Of a DNA stretch of 64,000 bases, positions 20,761 through 33,309 are shown piece by piece. The stretch is taken from NCBI GenBank assembly GCA_026122225.1, contig JANEZZ010002243.1:613501-677500 (forward strand), given 5' to 3'. This stretch comes from Heloderma charlesbogerti (Eukaryota; Chordata; Lepidosauria; Squamata; Helodermatidae). The notes beneath the pieces are model-generated. The model was given only the letters and a program-made list of their open reading frames with translations, was not told the DNA's origin and did no database searches. The stretch's first letter is position 1; the number at the start of each line of letters is the position of its first letter. A program made the position numbers and the translations under genes.

Positions 20761-22198
20761 AAATCAATGGAATATGTGTGGCAGGGCAATAATAATCCAA
20801 AACTTCTGAGTCCAGAAGGCCTCTTCAAAAATGGATGCACCGTCACATCTTTCAAGGCAACAGGCATAATGCCACCCCCATAATGAGGCATTTACCATTC
20901 CCATTTCTGTTTGATTTGATTTCACAAACCAAGAGAGACAGGGATCAAGAGGCCACATGGTCGGCCTAGTGTGGAGATGGGAACTTATTTCTATGGGCTT
21001 TCACACCTCCCAAATTTTCTGACCAAGTTCTTGTCTCAAACCAGTAAGAAAATAATTTAGAAATGGGGTTTTAATAAGAGAAAATATGTTTAAAGACACA
21101 TTTCAATGTATTCAAATGGAAATTTCCATGTGGTTGGATTTGGGGGGGGTATTTGTTTGTTTTGTTTAAATTGCAGATTAAGGTGGAAACTGGAATTGAC
21201 TTACTGGTGAGCATGAGCAAACGTAATACAGTATAGAAATAGACTGATTCACCCATCCCGTATTTCAACCATCCTTGGGTGATGCAGTATAGAAATGGCT
21301 GATTCACCCATCCATGGGTACCACTATTGTCTAGTCTACTTCACAAGTCTATCCTACTTCACAAGACTTCTATGTGGATAATGTTGCAATCTTGTGTCCA
21401 CATACTTGGGAGTAAGCCCCATTGAAGTCAATGGGGCATACTTTTGAGTTGACATCTATAGCACTGCACTGTACAATGCCACTCTGAGCTCCTCAGAGGA
21501 TGTGCGGGGTGCATTTATTTATAAAGAAGTTGTGCAAATGTCTTTACACTTTTCACAAGAATGACATTTTAATTTTAATGTGAAGGTTTTCTGTGACAAG
21601 AAAGAAAGCCGCTCGCTCAGTTGGGAATGTGTTAGACAAGTGTTTGTGGAAGGAATCTTTCCCAAAGGAAAAAAAAAAATGTGACCATGCCCTGGGCCAA
21701 TTTTGTTGGCTGCAAGAATCCCATTAAGGTTCTAATGAGAAATTGAGACCCTACAGTCAAAAGATAATACCATTTCTGTGGAAACATGGCACATAGGATA
21801 GAAGGATGTATTTTAAGGCATGTGTTGTTTTTCTTCCCCAAAGGGGTGTCTTTTATCCTCTCTTGAGAAGCAAACTTGATTAACAGGATGAAACTTGATT
21901 AACAGGATGACGTAAATAATTCCACTTGGAATGACAGCTTGGAGAGTGGGGTGGGGTGGGGTGGGGGGTGCGGGGTGGGGGAAGGAAATGGGAACAATTG
22001 GCCTGGGTCTCACAGACAGAGGAGGCCACATCAACACTGACAGTCAGTGTTAATAGATAAGCATTGCCACATTACTATGAATAATTCCCCCCCCCACTGT
22101 CTTGAGATCCATAAACTTAATGGGAATAATAAGCACAAAACAAACTCCACTTTGGAATGGTAATGACCTTTTGCCATGAATGAATTAAATTAAGCTGA
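20761..22198. other. Sparse region with small repeats
   Basis: A tandem duplication around CAGTATAGAAAT..CTGATTCACCCATCC (about 21226-21316), a palindromic CCCATTGAAGTCAATGGGG MITE core near 21417-21440, a short tandem repeat AACTTGATTAACAGGATGA near 21873-21911, and a G-rich run at 21950-21980. No gene seen. Confidence 0.5.
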
Positions 22199-22277
22199 GA
22201 TCCTATACCCCTGTACCTGGGAGCAAGTCCCATTGAACTCCGTGGGGCTTCCTTCTGAGTAGCTATGCATAGGATTG
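22199..22277. mobile_element. Short palindromic MITE (CCCATTGAA..CAATGGG family)
   Basis: GATCCTATACCCC...AAGTCCCATTGAACTCCGTGGGGCTT...ATGCATAGGATTG is an imperfect foldback with outer arms GATCCTAT/ATAGGATT. Family members also lie near 21417, 34996, 37590 and 40060. Confidence 0.5.
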
Positions 22278-22349
22278 AATTGCAAATGAATAATCTCACC
22301 AGAAGTTAACAGTTGCTGTAGCATTACGAGATTTAAGTTAGTTAATTAA

Positions 22350-22475
22350 AGGCACAACCTTATGCATGTTTAGACAGAAGGAAGTCACACAACTCTCAGT
22401 ATTCACCAGCTTCCTGGGGTATGCTGGGAATTGTAGAACTTTTGTTCCATCTAAACATGCATAGGATTGAATCCT
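22350..22475. mobile_element. Short TTA/TAA-type MITE
   Basis: 126 bp with inverted ends AGGCACAACCTTATGCATG / AGGATTCAATCCTATGCATG, flanked by TAA (22347-22349 and 22476-22478). A 3-bp TAA/TTA target suggests PIF/Harbinger, but no transposase is present. Confidence 0.5.
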
Positions 22476-22478
22476 TAA

Positions 22479-22839
22479 TGTTTTAGAAGTAGGAGCAGCT
22501 ACTCATCAACAGGAATAGCAACCCCCCCCACACACACACTTTCTGCCCTTACTTGTGATGGAATTATTTGGTATTGATACCTCCTGTTAAAAAGGCAGTT
22601 AGCAGAGAAAAAGAAAAGGCAGAACAGAATGAGCATTTACCAGTCCCACATGCACACAAAAGGCAAAAAAAAAGACACCAGACACTTCCTTTAGTGAAGG
22701 AAAGAAAACAGCTTGACTCACAAGTATTTGTGCATAAAATGCAGGTACAGTGTATGGTTTCAAAGGGAATTTGTTCAGTCCATTTTGTGTTCCTCTACAC
22801 AAGCTGGAGTGAGAGATCAAGATACTCCCAGCAGCAGGA

Positions 22840-22875
<36 letters not shown>

Positions 22876-24166
22876 AGGAAGGGGAGGAACAGGAAACCAC
22901 TGTAGGCTATAGAGATCCTAAGGCTAGCTATGCCCATGCATTAACTAACTGCAACCCTGCCCCCTTCCTGAAACTTGCAGACGAAGTTGCAGTATTCCCA
23001 ACAGCATGGAGGAGTGAAGTGGCCAGGCCACATCAAATTCCAAATCGATTCTGGCATCAGTTGCTTCTGACTGACTCTGATCCTGCTTGGGTTCTCCTTA
23101 GCCATCCTCTGCCTGTGGGTTTAGTTTCAGAGTGTTAAATTATAGTAACTTAGATAAAAGTAAAATGGAACTGCAGAAGTACTCCTATGTTTATTCAAAA
23201 GATGTGGATTTGTGTGGTTTCACAGAAAGAATCATTCTTGCCTTGCCCAAATCAGGGTACACTGGAAGGGGATGGAAAGGCTTTAGTGAGAGCTAACACA
23301 AAAAAGATCTTCAAATGTCTCTGTCTTCTGAACTAAAACATTTCATTCACTTCTTAGATACTACAGAGGGATGTGATGGATCTCTGAGATACTACATATC
23401 ATATTTTAAAGATAATTTACAAAAGGAAATAGTTGAAGTGTCTCCAAACGTTACTATAGCTTTCTGCCTTTATCTAACTCTTCCTATTTCACATTTTGAT
23501 GGGGAAAGAACAGTCTCCAAATAATCCTTTATTGAAAATAAATTACTGTCAACAACACTGCAGCCAAGAACACCATCATTATCTGTTTCCTCTACATGGA
23601 ATGAATAGTATCTTCAGAGAGAAATTACCTTTGATAATATCATATCTGAATTTTCTGCCAAGAAAAGTAGAAACAAGAAGACATTATAACTTTTACAATA
23701 ACTTGAATAAAGTTTGTCATTACACATAAATATTTTCCCCTGTAACTTCATGGATGTTTTTATATTAGTTGATGAAAAATGAAAAGAGGATTCCATATAG
23801 AGAAAGACTGAAGAAGCTATATGTTGTAAATCAATCCAATATAGTATGTATGTATGTATTTTGCTCTTTTAGATTTAGAGACATGAAACCTTAACATACT
23901 GCTTCTTTTGTCAAATAGATATGATGTTTTGGACATATTATATGCATATCCACTTTTCTTTTTTTCTGAGGGAAATAAATGGCATCAACAAATGATGGGA
24001 AGTGGGGGTGGGGGTGCTCAAATGAACATTCAGCCCCTGGCCTCCAAGAGTCTTAAAACTTTGGGCCCCCCTTGGACAACCTCATAGAAGGAAAAGTAAG
24101 TCTCCGCACCCACCCTAAAGTGTGGTGAATTTCTCTCAACATCCCCCCCACACACACACTAGTGAC
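22479..24166. other. Anonymous sequence with (GA)n microsatellite
   Basis: (AG)n at about 22844-22873. The frames spanning it (22568-22876; 22713-23138) have no recognisable domain. Otherwise AT-rich with no supported feature. Confidence 0.4.
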
Positions 24167-24174
24167 TTCCCCTC

Positions 24175-24628
24175 TAGGGATGGGTCGATTCCCTACCTTC
24201 CACTCCATGGGGAATCCGCCCACAGGGGGGAGGCGATCCAGTCCTCCCCCCGGAATCCTCTTCGGCCAGCAAATATTTGTGTAGCGTGATAAAACAGGGC
24301 CACAAATGGCATCCAGGACACCATTAGCAGCCGTAAAGGTCTTACTTTAAGCTAAATGCAGCCATTTACAGCTGCATTTACCTTAAACTAAGACCTTTAT
24401 GGCCACAAATGGTGTCCTGGATACCATTTGCATCTGCAGTCAGTCCATTCAGCTAGAGATACAGTATGGTGGCCGTATCGCTGGAAATCCGGAGCTGGAG
24501 GATCTGGCTGAAGAGGATCCTGTGGGGAGGCGGAGGTAAGTGTACTGTTCCACCACAGACTCTGGGGGCCTGGATTCTTTAAAATCCGGCCTCATTGGAG
24601 TCCGTGGAAGAATTCTCTGCCATCCCTA
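24175..24628 (+). mobile_element. hAT foldback element type II (short, diverged)
   Basis: 454 bp, TAGGGATGG...CCATCCCTA, perfect duplication TTCCCCTC (24167-24174 and 24629-24636). The centre is an inverted AAATGCAGCC..GGCTGCATTT hairpin instead of the TACGTA palindromes. An ATG with an open frame leads to GAG|GTAAGT near 24533. Confidence 0.87.
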
Positions 24629-24977
24629 TTCCCCTCCCACCACCTTTGTGAGGAATGAATGTCCAAGAAAGTTGAAGCGGAAGCTGTTCAGCCTTAGTTG
24701 TTAGTTATCACCTTCCCTGTCTCTTGCCCATGCCTCCCCACTCTTCCCTATGTAAATCACCCTTTAACCACACACAGTCCTTGTCCATTTCCCCTTAAAA
24801 AAAAAAAAGCATGTTAGCCCAAAGTAGCAGTGGACCCTTGCTTGCTGCTATCCCTTAAGGATTCCTCCCTTGGGATTTTCACAAAATGGATATTCATATG
24901 AGTGGAATATACTCTCAAAGTCTAATCAATGGCTCTGTATAGATACTTCAGTAAAATTATTTTGCTAGACAGTGGAG

Positions 24978-25397
24978 TAGGGCTGTACAGACTGTGTAAA
25001 GTCTGTTCTGTCCATGTTCCATGGGTTGCTAGGAGCCTTTGGATCCATCGTCCATCCATCAATGGAATTGGATTTTTATTTTATTTTTTAGTTTCTGAAT
25101 TTGCACAAATTGGCATGTGCGGAAATGTACAAATTCCCACAAAATGTGCAAATCCCCCCAAATGTGCATTTTCATGCTTTAGCATATGGGGGGAATGCAT
25201 AGTTTTGCTGTTGTTTTTTTAATGCATATTTTTCTATGATGAAATTTGTGCAAAATTCCCAAAGGTTAGAAAAATGGTCCAGAACTCCACAGAATCTGCC
25301 CCAAAGGGGAAAAGCTGGTCTGCTGTGGAATCCACAGGCTGGATTCATGAAAATCTGAACTCATTTGGTTCCGTTGCAGATTTTCTCAACATCCCTA
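24978..25397. mobile_element. hAT MITE (GTGCAAATTTGC-rich)
   Basis: TAGGGCTG...CATCCCTA with flanks CAGTGGAG (24970-24977) / CATTGGAA (25398-25405), six of eight. The interior has TTTGCACAAATT and ATGTGCAAAT motifs seen also at 57293-57691. Confidence 0.6.
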
Positions 25398-25405
25398 CAT
25401 TGGAA

Positions 25406-26043
25406 TGATGTTGCCTTAATCTTGTATGCTCAGGTGGTCTGGTAACTAGTGAAGGAGGTAGCATATGATTGGCACCCACTTGTACCTCCTTACAGCTGTG
25501 TGCTGGGATTCTTGTATTCCCATTTTGAAAATAGAGTGTGTGTGTGTAGGGAGGGGGGATCAATTAGCCACAGAACATGCATATAAAAGAAAGAGATTTT
25601 GTGGTGGTGGTGGTTTGTTGTTCTTTTGCGGAGGCAGTTTTGATCTTAAGTAAATGCATCAGTGTAAACAGAACATCTCCTTGACGTTGAATCATGCCAT
25701 TTGAAGAAAGAAAGAGTAGATTTTGTAAGACATGCCAGGGAGCACAAGGAAGGGCCACTGAGTGATTTATTGGCTGCCTGCCATCCTCTGAATAGCTGCC
25801 TGTCAATGCAACAGGTGACATCTTTCAGATAGGGAGCTCTCTCAAGCAAGTCCATAGCAGGAGCTGACATTGAGAGAAAGAAAAGAGAATAAAAGGGTTT
25901 TTGTTTTGTTTTTTACTTTTCATTAAGCTCCAGAAGCATCCCCGCTTCCTCCTCATGAAGAAGTTTAAAAACGAATAGTTCCAAAATATTTCCAATAGCT
26001 AGTGACACAAGAGGGCAGTTGCAGTGAATCTAACAAATCATTG
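25406..26043. other. Anonymous sequence, nothing recognised
   Basis: Small (GT)n near 25535; no supported gene or transposon. Confidence 0.35.
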
Positions 26044-26101
26044 AAGAATCATAGAATAGTAGGGTTGGAAGGGGGCCTATAAGACCATCGAGTCCAACCC
26101 C
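26044..26101 (-). mobile_element. CR1 LINE 3' terminus, reverse
   Basis: AATCATAGAATAGTAGGGTT...CATCGAGTCCAACCCC is the reverse complement of the CR1 3' end; only the terminus remains. Confidence 0.82.
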
Positions 26102-26562
26102 AAGACTCTCCTCTCTCTCTCTCTCCCCCTCCTTCCCTACAAGAGATGCCTTCATACTGAAGATACAGATTTTCCCAAATCTTTTTTTTCCTGCTGTAAA
26201 CAATTAACCACTAAAAGCCACTATTTGCCCCATGTGCAGTAGGTTATGAAAAAAAGCTGAAAAGAAATTCAGTCAGGATAACGCAGGGAGCCAGATGCTA
26301 TGGCACTGTTTAACCTACTGTGTTGTAAATAGAGACTCCTTGCATTGCAGTTTCACACACCCTTGCCGAGCACTTGAAGGCTGCAGCGTCAAGGGTTGAC
26401 TTGCATGTGTGAATGAGCCATCACAGGTATATGCCTCAAATTACCTCAGATGCAGTACTTTTCAATGAAATGTTGAAATGCAATACTGTCCCATGGAGGC
26501 AGTCCTTATCAATTAATGGTCATCAACTGCACATTAGGGAAATCGTGTTCTTCAGAGATGTG
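26102..26562. other. Anonymous sequence
   Basis: A short CT-rich run near 26108-26130, otherwise nothing recognised. Confidence 0.35.
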
Positions 26563-26845
26563 TAGGGATGCATGACAATTTCGGATTTGCTTGCAAAAAG
26601 ATGTGGGCATGCCCTGTTCAAAGCTCTGAACATGATTGCAAGTGCGAGCATGCGTCTGCTGAAAATATTCATAAATTGCCGAACATGTGATCGTGTTTCA
26701 ATTGTGCAACTTTCCTAATTTGCACAAATTTCCCCTGTAGACTGAATCGGCAGACTTTAGACTTTACTCTATGGAGGGAAGTTGTGCAACTCATTAAATT
26801 TGTGCAAATTTCATGTTCGATCACAGCTCGATTGGCACATCCTAT
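26563..26845. mobile_element. hAT-like MITE (GTGGGCATGCCCTG family)
   Basis: Starts TAGGGATGCATGACAA and ends near GCACATCCTA. Interior TGTTCAAAGCTCTGAACATG and TTTGCACAAATTT are shared with the copy at 35327-36075. No matching 8-bp duplication is seen, so the ends are approximate. Confidence 0.5.
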
Positions 26846-27939
26846 TCCTATTCTCACAGAGCAAGCAGCGATCTGAAACCTACAAAAAGGGATCGGGCAT
26901 GAGATGAACTGCGAGATGATGTTCGGAGAATCCTAGTGACCTCAGACACTGCTCATTCGCCTATCCCGAGGCATGTGGGAAGAGGCATAAACCAGCATCC
27001 ATGGAATCATGGAACTCTGCTCCATGTGCCACAAGAAGCCCTAAACTGCCTTTTATTACAGCAAATCCAAAGGGAGGGGGTGCATCATTGTGCACAAACA
27101 ATGGAGCTATGCATTCTAGTAGCCAATGAAATCTGGTGGTTTGGATCCAGATTCCTCATTGCATCCTGGGAAGGGATACTGCTGGTGGAACAGGACTTCT
27201 GTGTCCTCTCTTCCCCCCTGCAGCCCCTGCACACCCTCCAATTCTCCTCCAGAAGTTCCCCCAACCTTCCAGAGCAGGTTTGAAGATTCCCCAGGGTGGC
27301 TACATGGAGGAGGAGCAGATGTGGAAGTCCTGTTCCACTATTGGTATCCATTCCACAGACACAACAAGGACGTTGAATCCAACTCAAGGTCTCCACCTCC
27401 TTTTCACCCTTTCTTCATCTTCATCTCACCTGTTCTCCTGCCCACCCACCCCAAAGCCATAGCAGCATAGCTGAGCTTGTTGGAAGGAATTACTTAGGCA
27501 GCAACACTGAGTGATGTTATGATGCCACTATTGTTAGACAGTCGTGGGACAAGGATATTGGTTTGCTCCAACATCAAATCATATAATCCACTGGCATGGG
27601 GTAGCAGTCTACGAAACATGACCAGCTCAAGATTCAGTGAACTTGAAGTTTCAGGGACCCAGTGAAGAGGGTTGAAATGGCATTGTAGTTAGGCCCGGCA
27701 TCAGCATGTGGCTTCTCTGGCAGCTTCTGGGCCCCCAGTTTACCAAGTAGCAGTGATGGGAAACCACTATTTAAAATTTCCCACAATATACCCCTGAGAA
27801 ACACTATGGGATTATGGGTAATTATGGTGGGTTGCTTGAAACTGACTGCCACGGAGAATTAAGTTGCTCAGTTGCCTACCACTGGTAAGCCCATTTAGGG
27901 GACACTTATGTTGGAGGGCAGAGCTCACACCTGGAACAG
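26846..27939. other. Anonymous sequence with a foldback pair
   Basis: GGTGGAACAGGACTTCT (about 27185) and its near complement GGAAGTCCTGTTCCACT (about 27325) bracket about 130 bp, suggesting an unclassified palindromic repeat. No gene recognised. Confidence 0.35.
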
Positions 27940-28675
27940 ACCCTGTCACGCTCTGTAATTATATTACTCTTCCTGGATTGGGATAGTCTGGTCACAGTAC
28001 TCCATGCTCCAGTAACTTGCTGATTGGATTACTGTAATCTCTTATAGTTGGGCTCCCCTTGAAGACAACTCAAAAGCTTCAACTAGTGCAGAATGTAGCT
28101 GCAAGAAGAATATTAACTGGTGCAACCAGTTGGAATCACATTACACTGATTCTGAATGTCCTGCACTGACTGCTTCTTTGCTTCTAGGCACAATTCAAGA
28201 TGCTGATGATTACCTTTATAACTCTAAGTATCTTGAGACCCAAGCATCTGAAGGAATGTGTCTCCCTAGCCCAGCCTGCCCATGTATTAATACCTTCACG
28301 GGAGGCTCTTTTCCAAGTATCTTCCACATATTATGTTGTTAATATGGGAGAGAGCCTTCTTTGCTATGGCATGCCAATTGTGTGAAACAGCCTCCCTATA
28401 GACTCTATAGCACAGACGTTTGACTGGTGCTGGCACTGCAATCTTTCCAGTGCCAAGTTAAAACTTTTTGTTTGCCTGGGTATTTTAAGTTGGGTTAGTC
28501 TGCCTTGCTGTATTTGCTCCTTTTGGCACTGTTTTATGATTCTTGCCTTTTATTGTCTATTTTTTGTGTGTGTGTATTCCACATCAGAGTACACCACCCT
28601 GGTATCTCTGTAAGGATGAAGAGTGGTTTAGAAATAGTCTTAATAAATCATTAATACATAGTAAATTATTACTAG
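27940..28675 (+). mobile_element. L2 LINE 3' portion
   Basis: Plus-strand frames carry the L2 C-terminal RT region (CRLDYCNSL, LVQNVAARILTG, HITLILNVLHWL, QAQFKMLMITF) with several frame breaks. The 3' UTR ends GGTTTAGAAATAGTCTTAATAAAT, like L2 3' ends. A decayed fragment. Confidence 0.78.
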
Positions 28676-29427
28676 CAAGCCTGGTATGGAGAATGGAGAA
28701 TTGCAATTACGTCACCTTTAGTAACATCACTAAGATTATAAGGTGTGTGTGTGTTTTAAAAAATGGCATGTTTTTGTTGGCTTGCAGCCACAGTCATCTC
28801 ACAGAGTCTCTTGGGTGTGCTCTTAGTGGATGGGATCCCACACTGTCATTCCACCAGCACAAGCAGTTCTATCAGTCAAACCATGGGAATTACGATTCTC
28901 CCTTCCCATGCAGCTCCCCGTGCACTCCAAAAATCTTCTTTGGAGGGCTCTGGAGCAGTTTTTACAGTGGTGCCAAAGGCTGCACAAGGGAGGAGAGAGG
29001 GGGAAAGTCCTGTCATGCCATGGACTTCTCCTAGTTCAATGTTGGATTCAACCCAGTGTGTGTCCCCGTTCCCCCCCCCCCATTGGCTCTTGGTGATTAA
29101 GGAGGTGCAATGATGGTCTCTTTTCAGATGCCCATCCCAACTTCAATTGTAAAGTTAGCCTTGATGGAAAACCAAAAAAATAAGGCCATTTTTGATTGTT
29201 TGATTCCCAGGCCAGATCTGTAGCTGAGATGACAATATCAGGGCTGTTAGTTGTGGGTGAAAAGACAGGTCCCAAGAGAGGCAGAGTGGGAAGGCTGGGC
29301 AACCAAAGGTCCAGGGAGTCATGTTGTAGTGCTTGTTGTAGAGATTGTAGGGACCAATCACTGTTCAGAGGGGTGGAGGTCTGGAGCCCCAATAATCTCC
29401 CAGTGATGGCAGCATTGCTATAAGCCT
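28676..29427. other. Anonymous sequence, nothing recognised
   Basis: Contains several overlapping frames without recognisable motifs; likely repeat-derived. Confidence 0.35.
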
Positions 29428-29512
29428 GACCTTGCCAACCTGGTGCCCTCCAGATACGTTGGATTAGGCCAACACATCTGAAGGGCACCACCAGGTTGGG
29501 AAGGGCTGCTAT
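29428..29512. repeat. Palindromic MITE (CCAACCTGGTGCCCTCCAGAT)
   Basis: Left CCAACCTGGTGCCCTCCAGA and right TCTGAAGGGCACC..AGGTTGG arms form a short foldback. Same family as 40148-40275. Confidence 0.6.
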
Positions 29513-29647
29513 AGACAAATAGATCTAGTTCCCAAGACAGAAGTTTATGATTTCCAGTAAGTGCTGGATGTGGCTGAGATAGCAGATGTATAGCCATCTT
29601 CTATAAAATAATGGCTATTACAGGAGATCAATCCAATCCCAAAAATT

Positions 29648-30966
29648 ACAATCCAAAAAATGACAGAATGATCTCAATTCGAATTCAGGGTAAGCCATTT
29701 AACATCACAGTGATCCAAATATACGCCCCAACCACAGATGCGGAAGAAGCAGAAGTAGATCAGTTCTATGAGGATCTACAGCACCTACTGGATAGTACGC
29801 CAAAAAAATATGTTATTTTCATTACAAGAGACTGGAATGCTAAGGTGGGTAGTCAAAGGACACCTGGAATTACAGGCAAGCATGGTCTGGGAGAACAAAA
29901 TGAAGCAGGACATAGGCTGATAGAATTTTGCCAAGACAACTCACTGGGCATAACAAACACTTTCTTCCAACAACCTAAGAGACGACTTTATACATGGACT
30001 TCACCAGATAGTCGACACCGAAATCAGATTGACTGCATCCTTTGTAGCCAAAGGTGGCGGACATCTATGCAGTTGGTAAAAACAAGACCTGGAGCTGATT
30101 GTAGTTCAGATCACAAACTTCTTATTGCACAATTTAGAATCAGACTAAAGAGAATAGGGAAGACCCACAGATCAGTTAGGTATGAGCTCACTAATATTCC
30201 TCATGAATATGCAGTGGAGGTGAAGAATAGATTTAAGGGACTAGATTTAGTAGATAAGGTCCCGGAAGAACTATGGACAGAAGTTCGCAACATTGTTCAG
30301 GAGGCGGCAACAAAAAACGTCCCAAAGAAAAAGAACACCAAGAAGGCAAGATGTCTGTCTGCTGAGACACTGGAAGCAGCCCAAGAAAAAAGGAAAGCAA
30401 AAGGCAACAGTGGTAAGGGGAGATATGCCCAATTAAATGCAAAATTCCAGAGGTTAGCCAGAAGAGATAAGGAATTATTTTTAAACAAGCAATGCGCAGA
30501 AGCAGAAGAAGAAAAGAGAACAGGAAGGACAAGAGACTTCTTCCAGAAAATTAGGAACATCGGAGGTAAATTCCAGGCAAAAATGGGTATGATCAAAAAC
30601 AAAGATGACAAGGACCTAACAGAAGCAGAAGAGATCAAGAAAAGGTGGCAAGAATATACGGAAGATCTGTATAGGAAGGATAATAATATCAGGGATAGAT
30701 TTGACAGTGTGGTCAGTGAGTTAGAGCCAGACATCCTGAAGAGTGAGGTTGAATGGGCCGTAAGAAGCATTGCTAATAACAAGGCAGCAGGAGATGATGG
30801 TATCCCAGCGGAACTGTTTAAAATCTTGCAAGATGATGTGGTCAAGGTGATGCATGCCATATGCCAGCAAATTTGGAAAACACAAGAATGGCCAACAGGT
30901 TGGAAAAAATCAACTTATATCCCCATACCAAAAAAGGGAAGCACCAAAGAATGTTCAAACTATTGA
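29648..30966 (+). pseudogene. BovB-C endonuclease and RT N-terminal fragment
   Basis: About 440 BovB residues. Endonuclease motifs: QIYAPTTDAEEAEVDQFYED, TRDWNAKVGSQ (usually GDWN), QPKRRLYTWTSPD, RNQIDCIL and SSDHKLLIAQF with the catalytic SDH. The linker has YELTNIPHEYAVEVKNRFKG, and the RT starts at NNKAAGDDGIPAELF. It ends at a stop just after PIPKKGSTKECSNY. The first endonuclease residues are missing by truncation. Confidence 0.9.
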
Positions 30967-31035
30967 ACAGTGGCACTTATTTCACATGCCAGTAAGATAA
31001 TGCTCAAGATCTTGTAAGGTAGACTTCAGCAATTC

Positions 31036-31854
31036 ATGGAACGAGAATTGCCAGATGTACAAGCTGGGTTTAGAAAAGGCAGAGGAACTAGAGACCAAAT
31101 TGCCAATATCTGTTGGATAATGGAGAAAGCCAGGGAGTTTCAGAAAAACATCTATTTCTGTTTTATTGACTATTCTAAAGCCTTTGACTGTGTGGATCAT
31201 AACAAATTGTGGCAAGTTCTTGGTGGGATGGGGATACCAAGTCATCTTGTCTGCCTCCTGAGGAATCTGTATAATGACCACGCAGCAATGGTAAGAACAG
31301 ACCATGGAACAATGGACTGGTTTAAGATTGGGAAAGGAGTATGGCAGGGTTGTATACTCTCACCCTACCTATTCAACTTGTATGCAGAACACATCATGCG
31401 ACCTGCTGGGCTTGATGAAGCCAAGGCTGGAGTTAAAATCACTGGAAGAAACATTAACAATCTCAGATATGCAGATGATACCACTTCGATGGCTGAAAGC
31501 AAGGAGGAGCTGAGGAATCTCATGATGAAGATGAAAGAAGAAAGTGCAAAAGCTGGGTTGCAGTTAAACCTCAAAAAAACCAAGATTATGGCAACCAGCT
31601 TGATTGATAACTGGCAAATAGAGGGAGAAAACGTGGAGGCAGTGACAGACCTTGTCTTTCTAGGCGCAAAGATTACTGCAGATGCTGACTGCAGCCAGGA
31701 AATCAGAAGACGTTTACTTCTTGGGAGGACAGCAATGACAAATCTTGATAAAATAGTGAAGAGCAGAGATATCACACTGACAACAAAGGTCTGCATAGTA
31801 TTCCCCATAGTAACCTATGACTGCGAGAGCTGGACCATAAGGAAGGCTGAGTGA
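31036..31854 (+). pseudogene. BovB-C RT catalytic fragment
   Basis: 272 residues. Motif A FIDYSKAFDC (catalytic Asp45), motif B GKGVWQGCILSPYLFNLYAE, motif C YADD at residues 145-148 (31468-31479), then KTKIMATSL, LGAKITADADC and LLLGRTAMTNL. Catalytic residues are intact, but the fragment is cut from the upstream part by two stops and ends at a stop after SWTIRKAE. Confidence 0.9.
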
Positions 31855-31902
31855 AGGAAGATAGATGCTTTTGAACTGTGGTGCTGGAGGAAAATTCTGA
31901 GA

Positions 31903-32226
31903 GTGCCTTGGACTGCAAGAAGATCCAACCAGTCCATACTCCAGGAAATAAAGCCAGACTGCTCACTTGAGGGAATTATATTAAAGGCAAAACTGAAATA
32001 CTTTGGCCACATCATGAGAAGACAGGATACCCTGGAGAAGATGCTGATGCTAGGGAAAGTGGAAGGCAAAAGGAAGAGGGGCCGACCAAGGGCAAGATGG
32101 ATGGATGATATTCTGGAGGTGACAGACTCGACCTTGGGGGAGCTGGGGGGAGCGACGGCCGACAGGAAGCTCTGGCGTGGGCTGGTCCATGAAGTCACCA
32201 AGAGTTGGAAGCGACTGACCGAATAA
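31903..32226 (+). pseudogene. BovB-C C-terminal domain fragment
   Basis: 107 residues: PWTARRSNQSILQEIKPDCS, KAKLKYFGHIMRR, KRKRGRPRARWMDDI, GGATADRKLWRGLVHEVTKS, ending at the normal BovB stop. The same C-terminal variant is seen in BovB-A. Confidence 0.9.
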
Positions 32227-32244
32227 ACAACAATTACAGGAGAT

Positions 32245-32908
32245 ATCCAAATTGCTTCCTCCACCACAAAGACCTTCCTCTTAGCTACAGAACCCACACA
32301 CTTTGCCTTCAGATACTTCTATACAAACCAAGCCTGCTTCTCATCTGCTGTTCAGAAACAAGTGAGGAGGCATCCAGGGCAAAGGGTGAATGAGAGAGAG
32401 AGAGCTTCAGCTAACCATTGTGGAAATCACTTTGGGAGGTTTCCATACGTCTATTTTGCCAGAACCTGGTGGATTCTTTTATTAATCTCTGACTGTTCCT
32501 GATTCTGGATAGAGCTCCTGCTTCTTGACCTACAAATTCTCCTCAGATCCAACCCCTGAACATAGAACCAGCTTTCTTGCCACTTTCTTATTTTAATCTC
32601 CTGTTGTTTCAAACATGCATAAGCTAGCCTAGGAGGAGGTTTCTTTAAGCAGGAGGTTTGGCAGAGAGAGACAAGGTGAATGTTTTGAATGGGACCAGCC
32701 ATGTCAAAGGTTCAAGGTCCCATACCTCATGTGATCTGGAAGATCCCTGCATGGATAGAGAGTGAACCTCAGAGTGTGATAGCACAAGGGAGTTTGGGAT
32801 ACACTCTCACTTGGGATGAGGCCAACTAGGTTTGAGGCAGCCTGGCTGGATCCCAAGCAAAGTGGAAGCTAAGATCATATTGGTGATGTATCAGTGGGCC
32901 ACTTGAAC
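32245..32908. other. Anonymous sequence, nothing recognised
   Basis: No supported feature. Confidence 0.35.
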
Positions 32909-33249
32909 CAGGGATGCTGAATCTCTTTTGGCCTGTGGGCCAAATTCCAATTTTGGAGAAGTTCTCAGAGGCCACATTCCAATGGCGGGTGGGGCCAAAG
33001 GCAAAAGGGATGGGACTAAAGATACCAAAAATGCCAACACGTTTTTAGCTTAAAGTTCTTACTGCCAATTAATTCTTAGGAGAGGTATTTCAACCTTTTA
33101 GAATGGGAAACAAGGACTAAAGCTGGGATAGCACCCAATGATTGCTGGCTGGGGGAAAGGGGGGCATGGCCATCTGGGAACCCCAGAGGTCTGGACTGGG
33201 ACCCCAGGAAGGCTGGGTTTGGCCCAAGGGCTTGAGGTTCAATCCCCTC
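32909..33249. mobile_element. hAT MITE, CAGGGATG family (copy 1)
   Basis: CAGGGATGCTGAATCTC, CCTGTGGGCCAAATTCCAA and GTTCTCAGAGGCC are shared with 59300-60130. The ends are decayed and no clear duplication remains here. Confidence 0.55.
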
Positions 33250-33309
33250 ATATCCAGCTGACCCCCCGGCATCGGCTATGGAGTCATGAGATAGATAGCT
33301 AAGAATGCC

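Larger units (their letters stand above)
29629..32232 (+). mobile_element. BovB (RTE) LINE copy C, 5'-truncated, best preserved
   Basis: Starts near the middle of the endonuclease and runs to the AATAAACAACA tail. It is flanked by a 12-bp duplication ATTACAGGAGAT (29617-29628 and 32233-32244), as expected for target-primed reverse transcription. It contains the endonuclease, linker, RT and C-terminal regions, broken by stops near 30964 and 31015, a short loss near 31800 and a stop near 31852. It has no hAT insertion, so it supplies empty sites for the three in BovB-A. Confidence 0.94.

Noticed and set aside
22568..23138. Frames across the (GA)n tract
   Set aside because: RE/ER repeats come from the microsatellite; no conserved flank.
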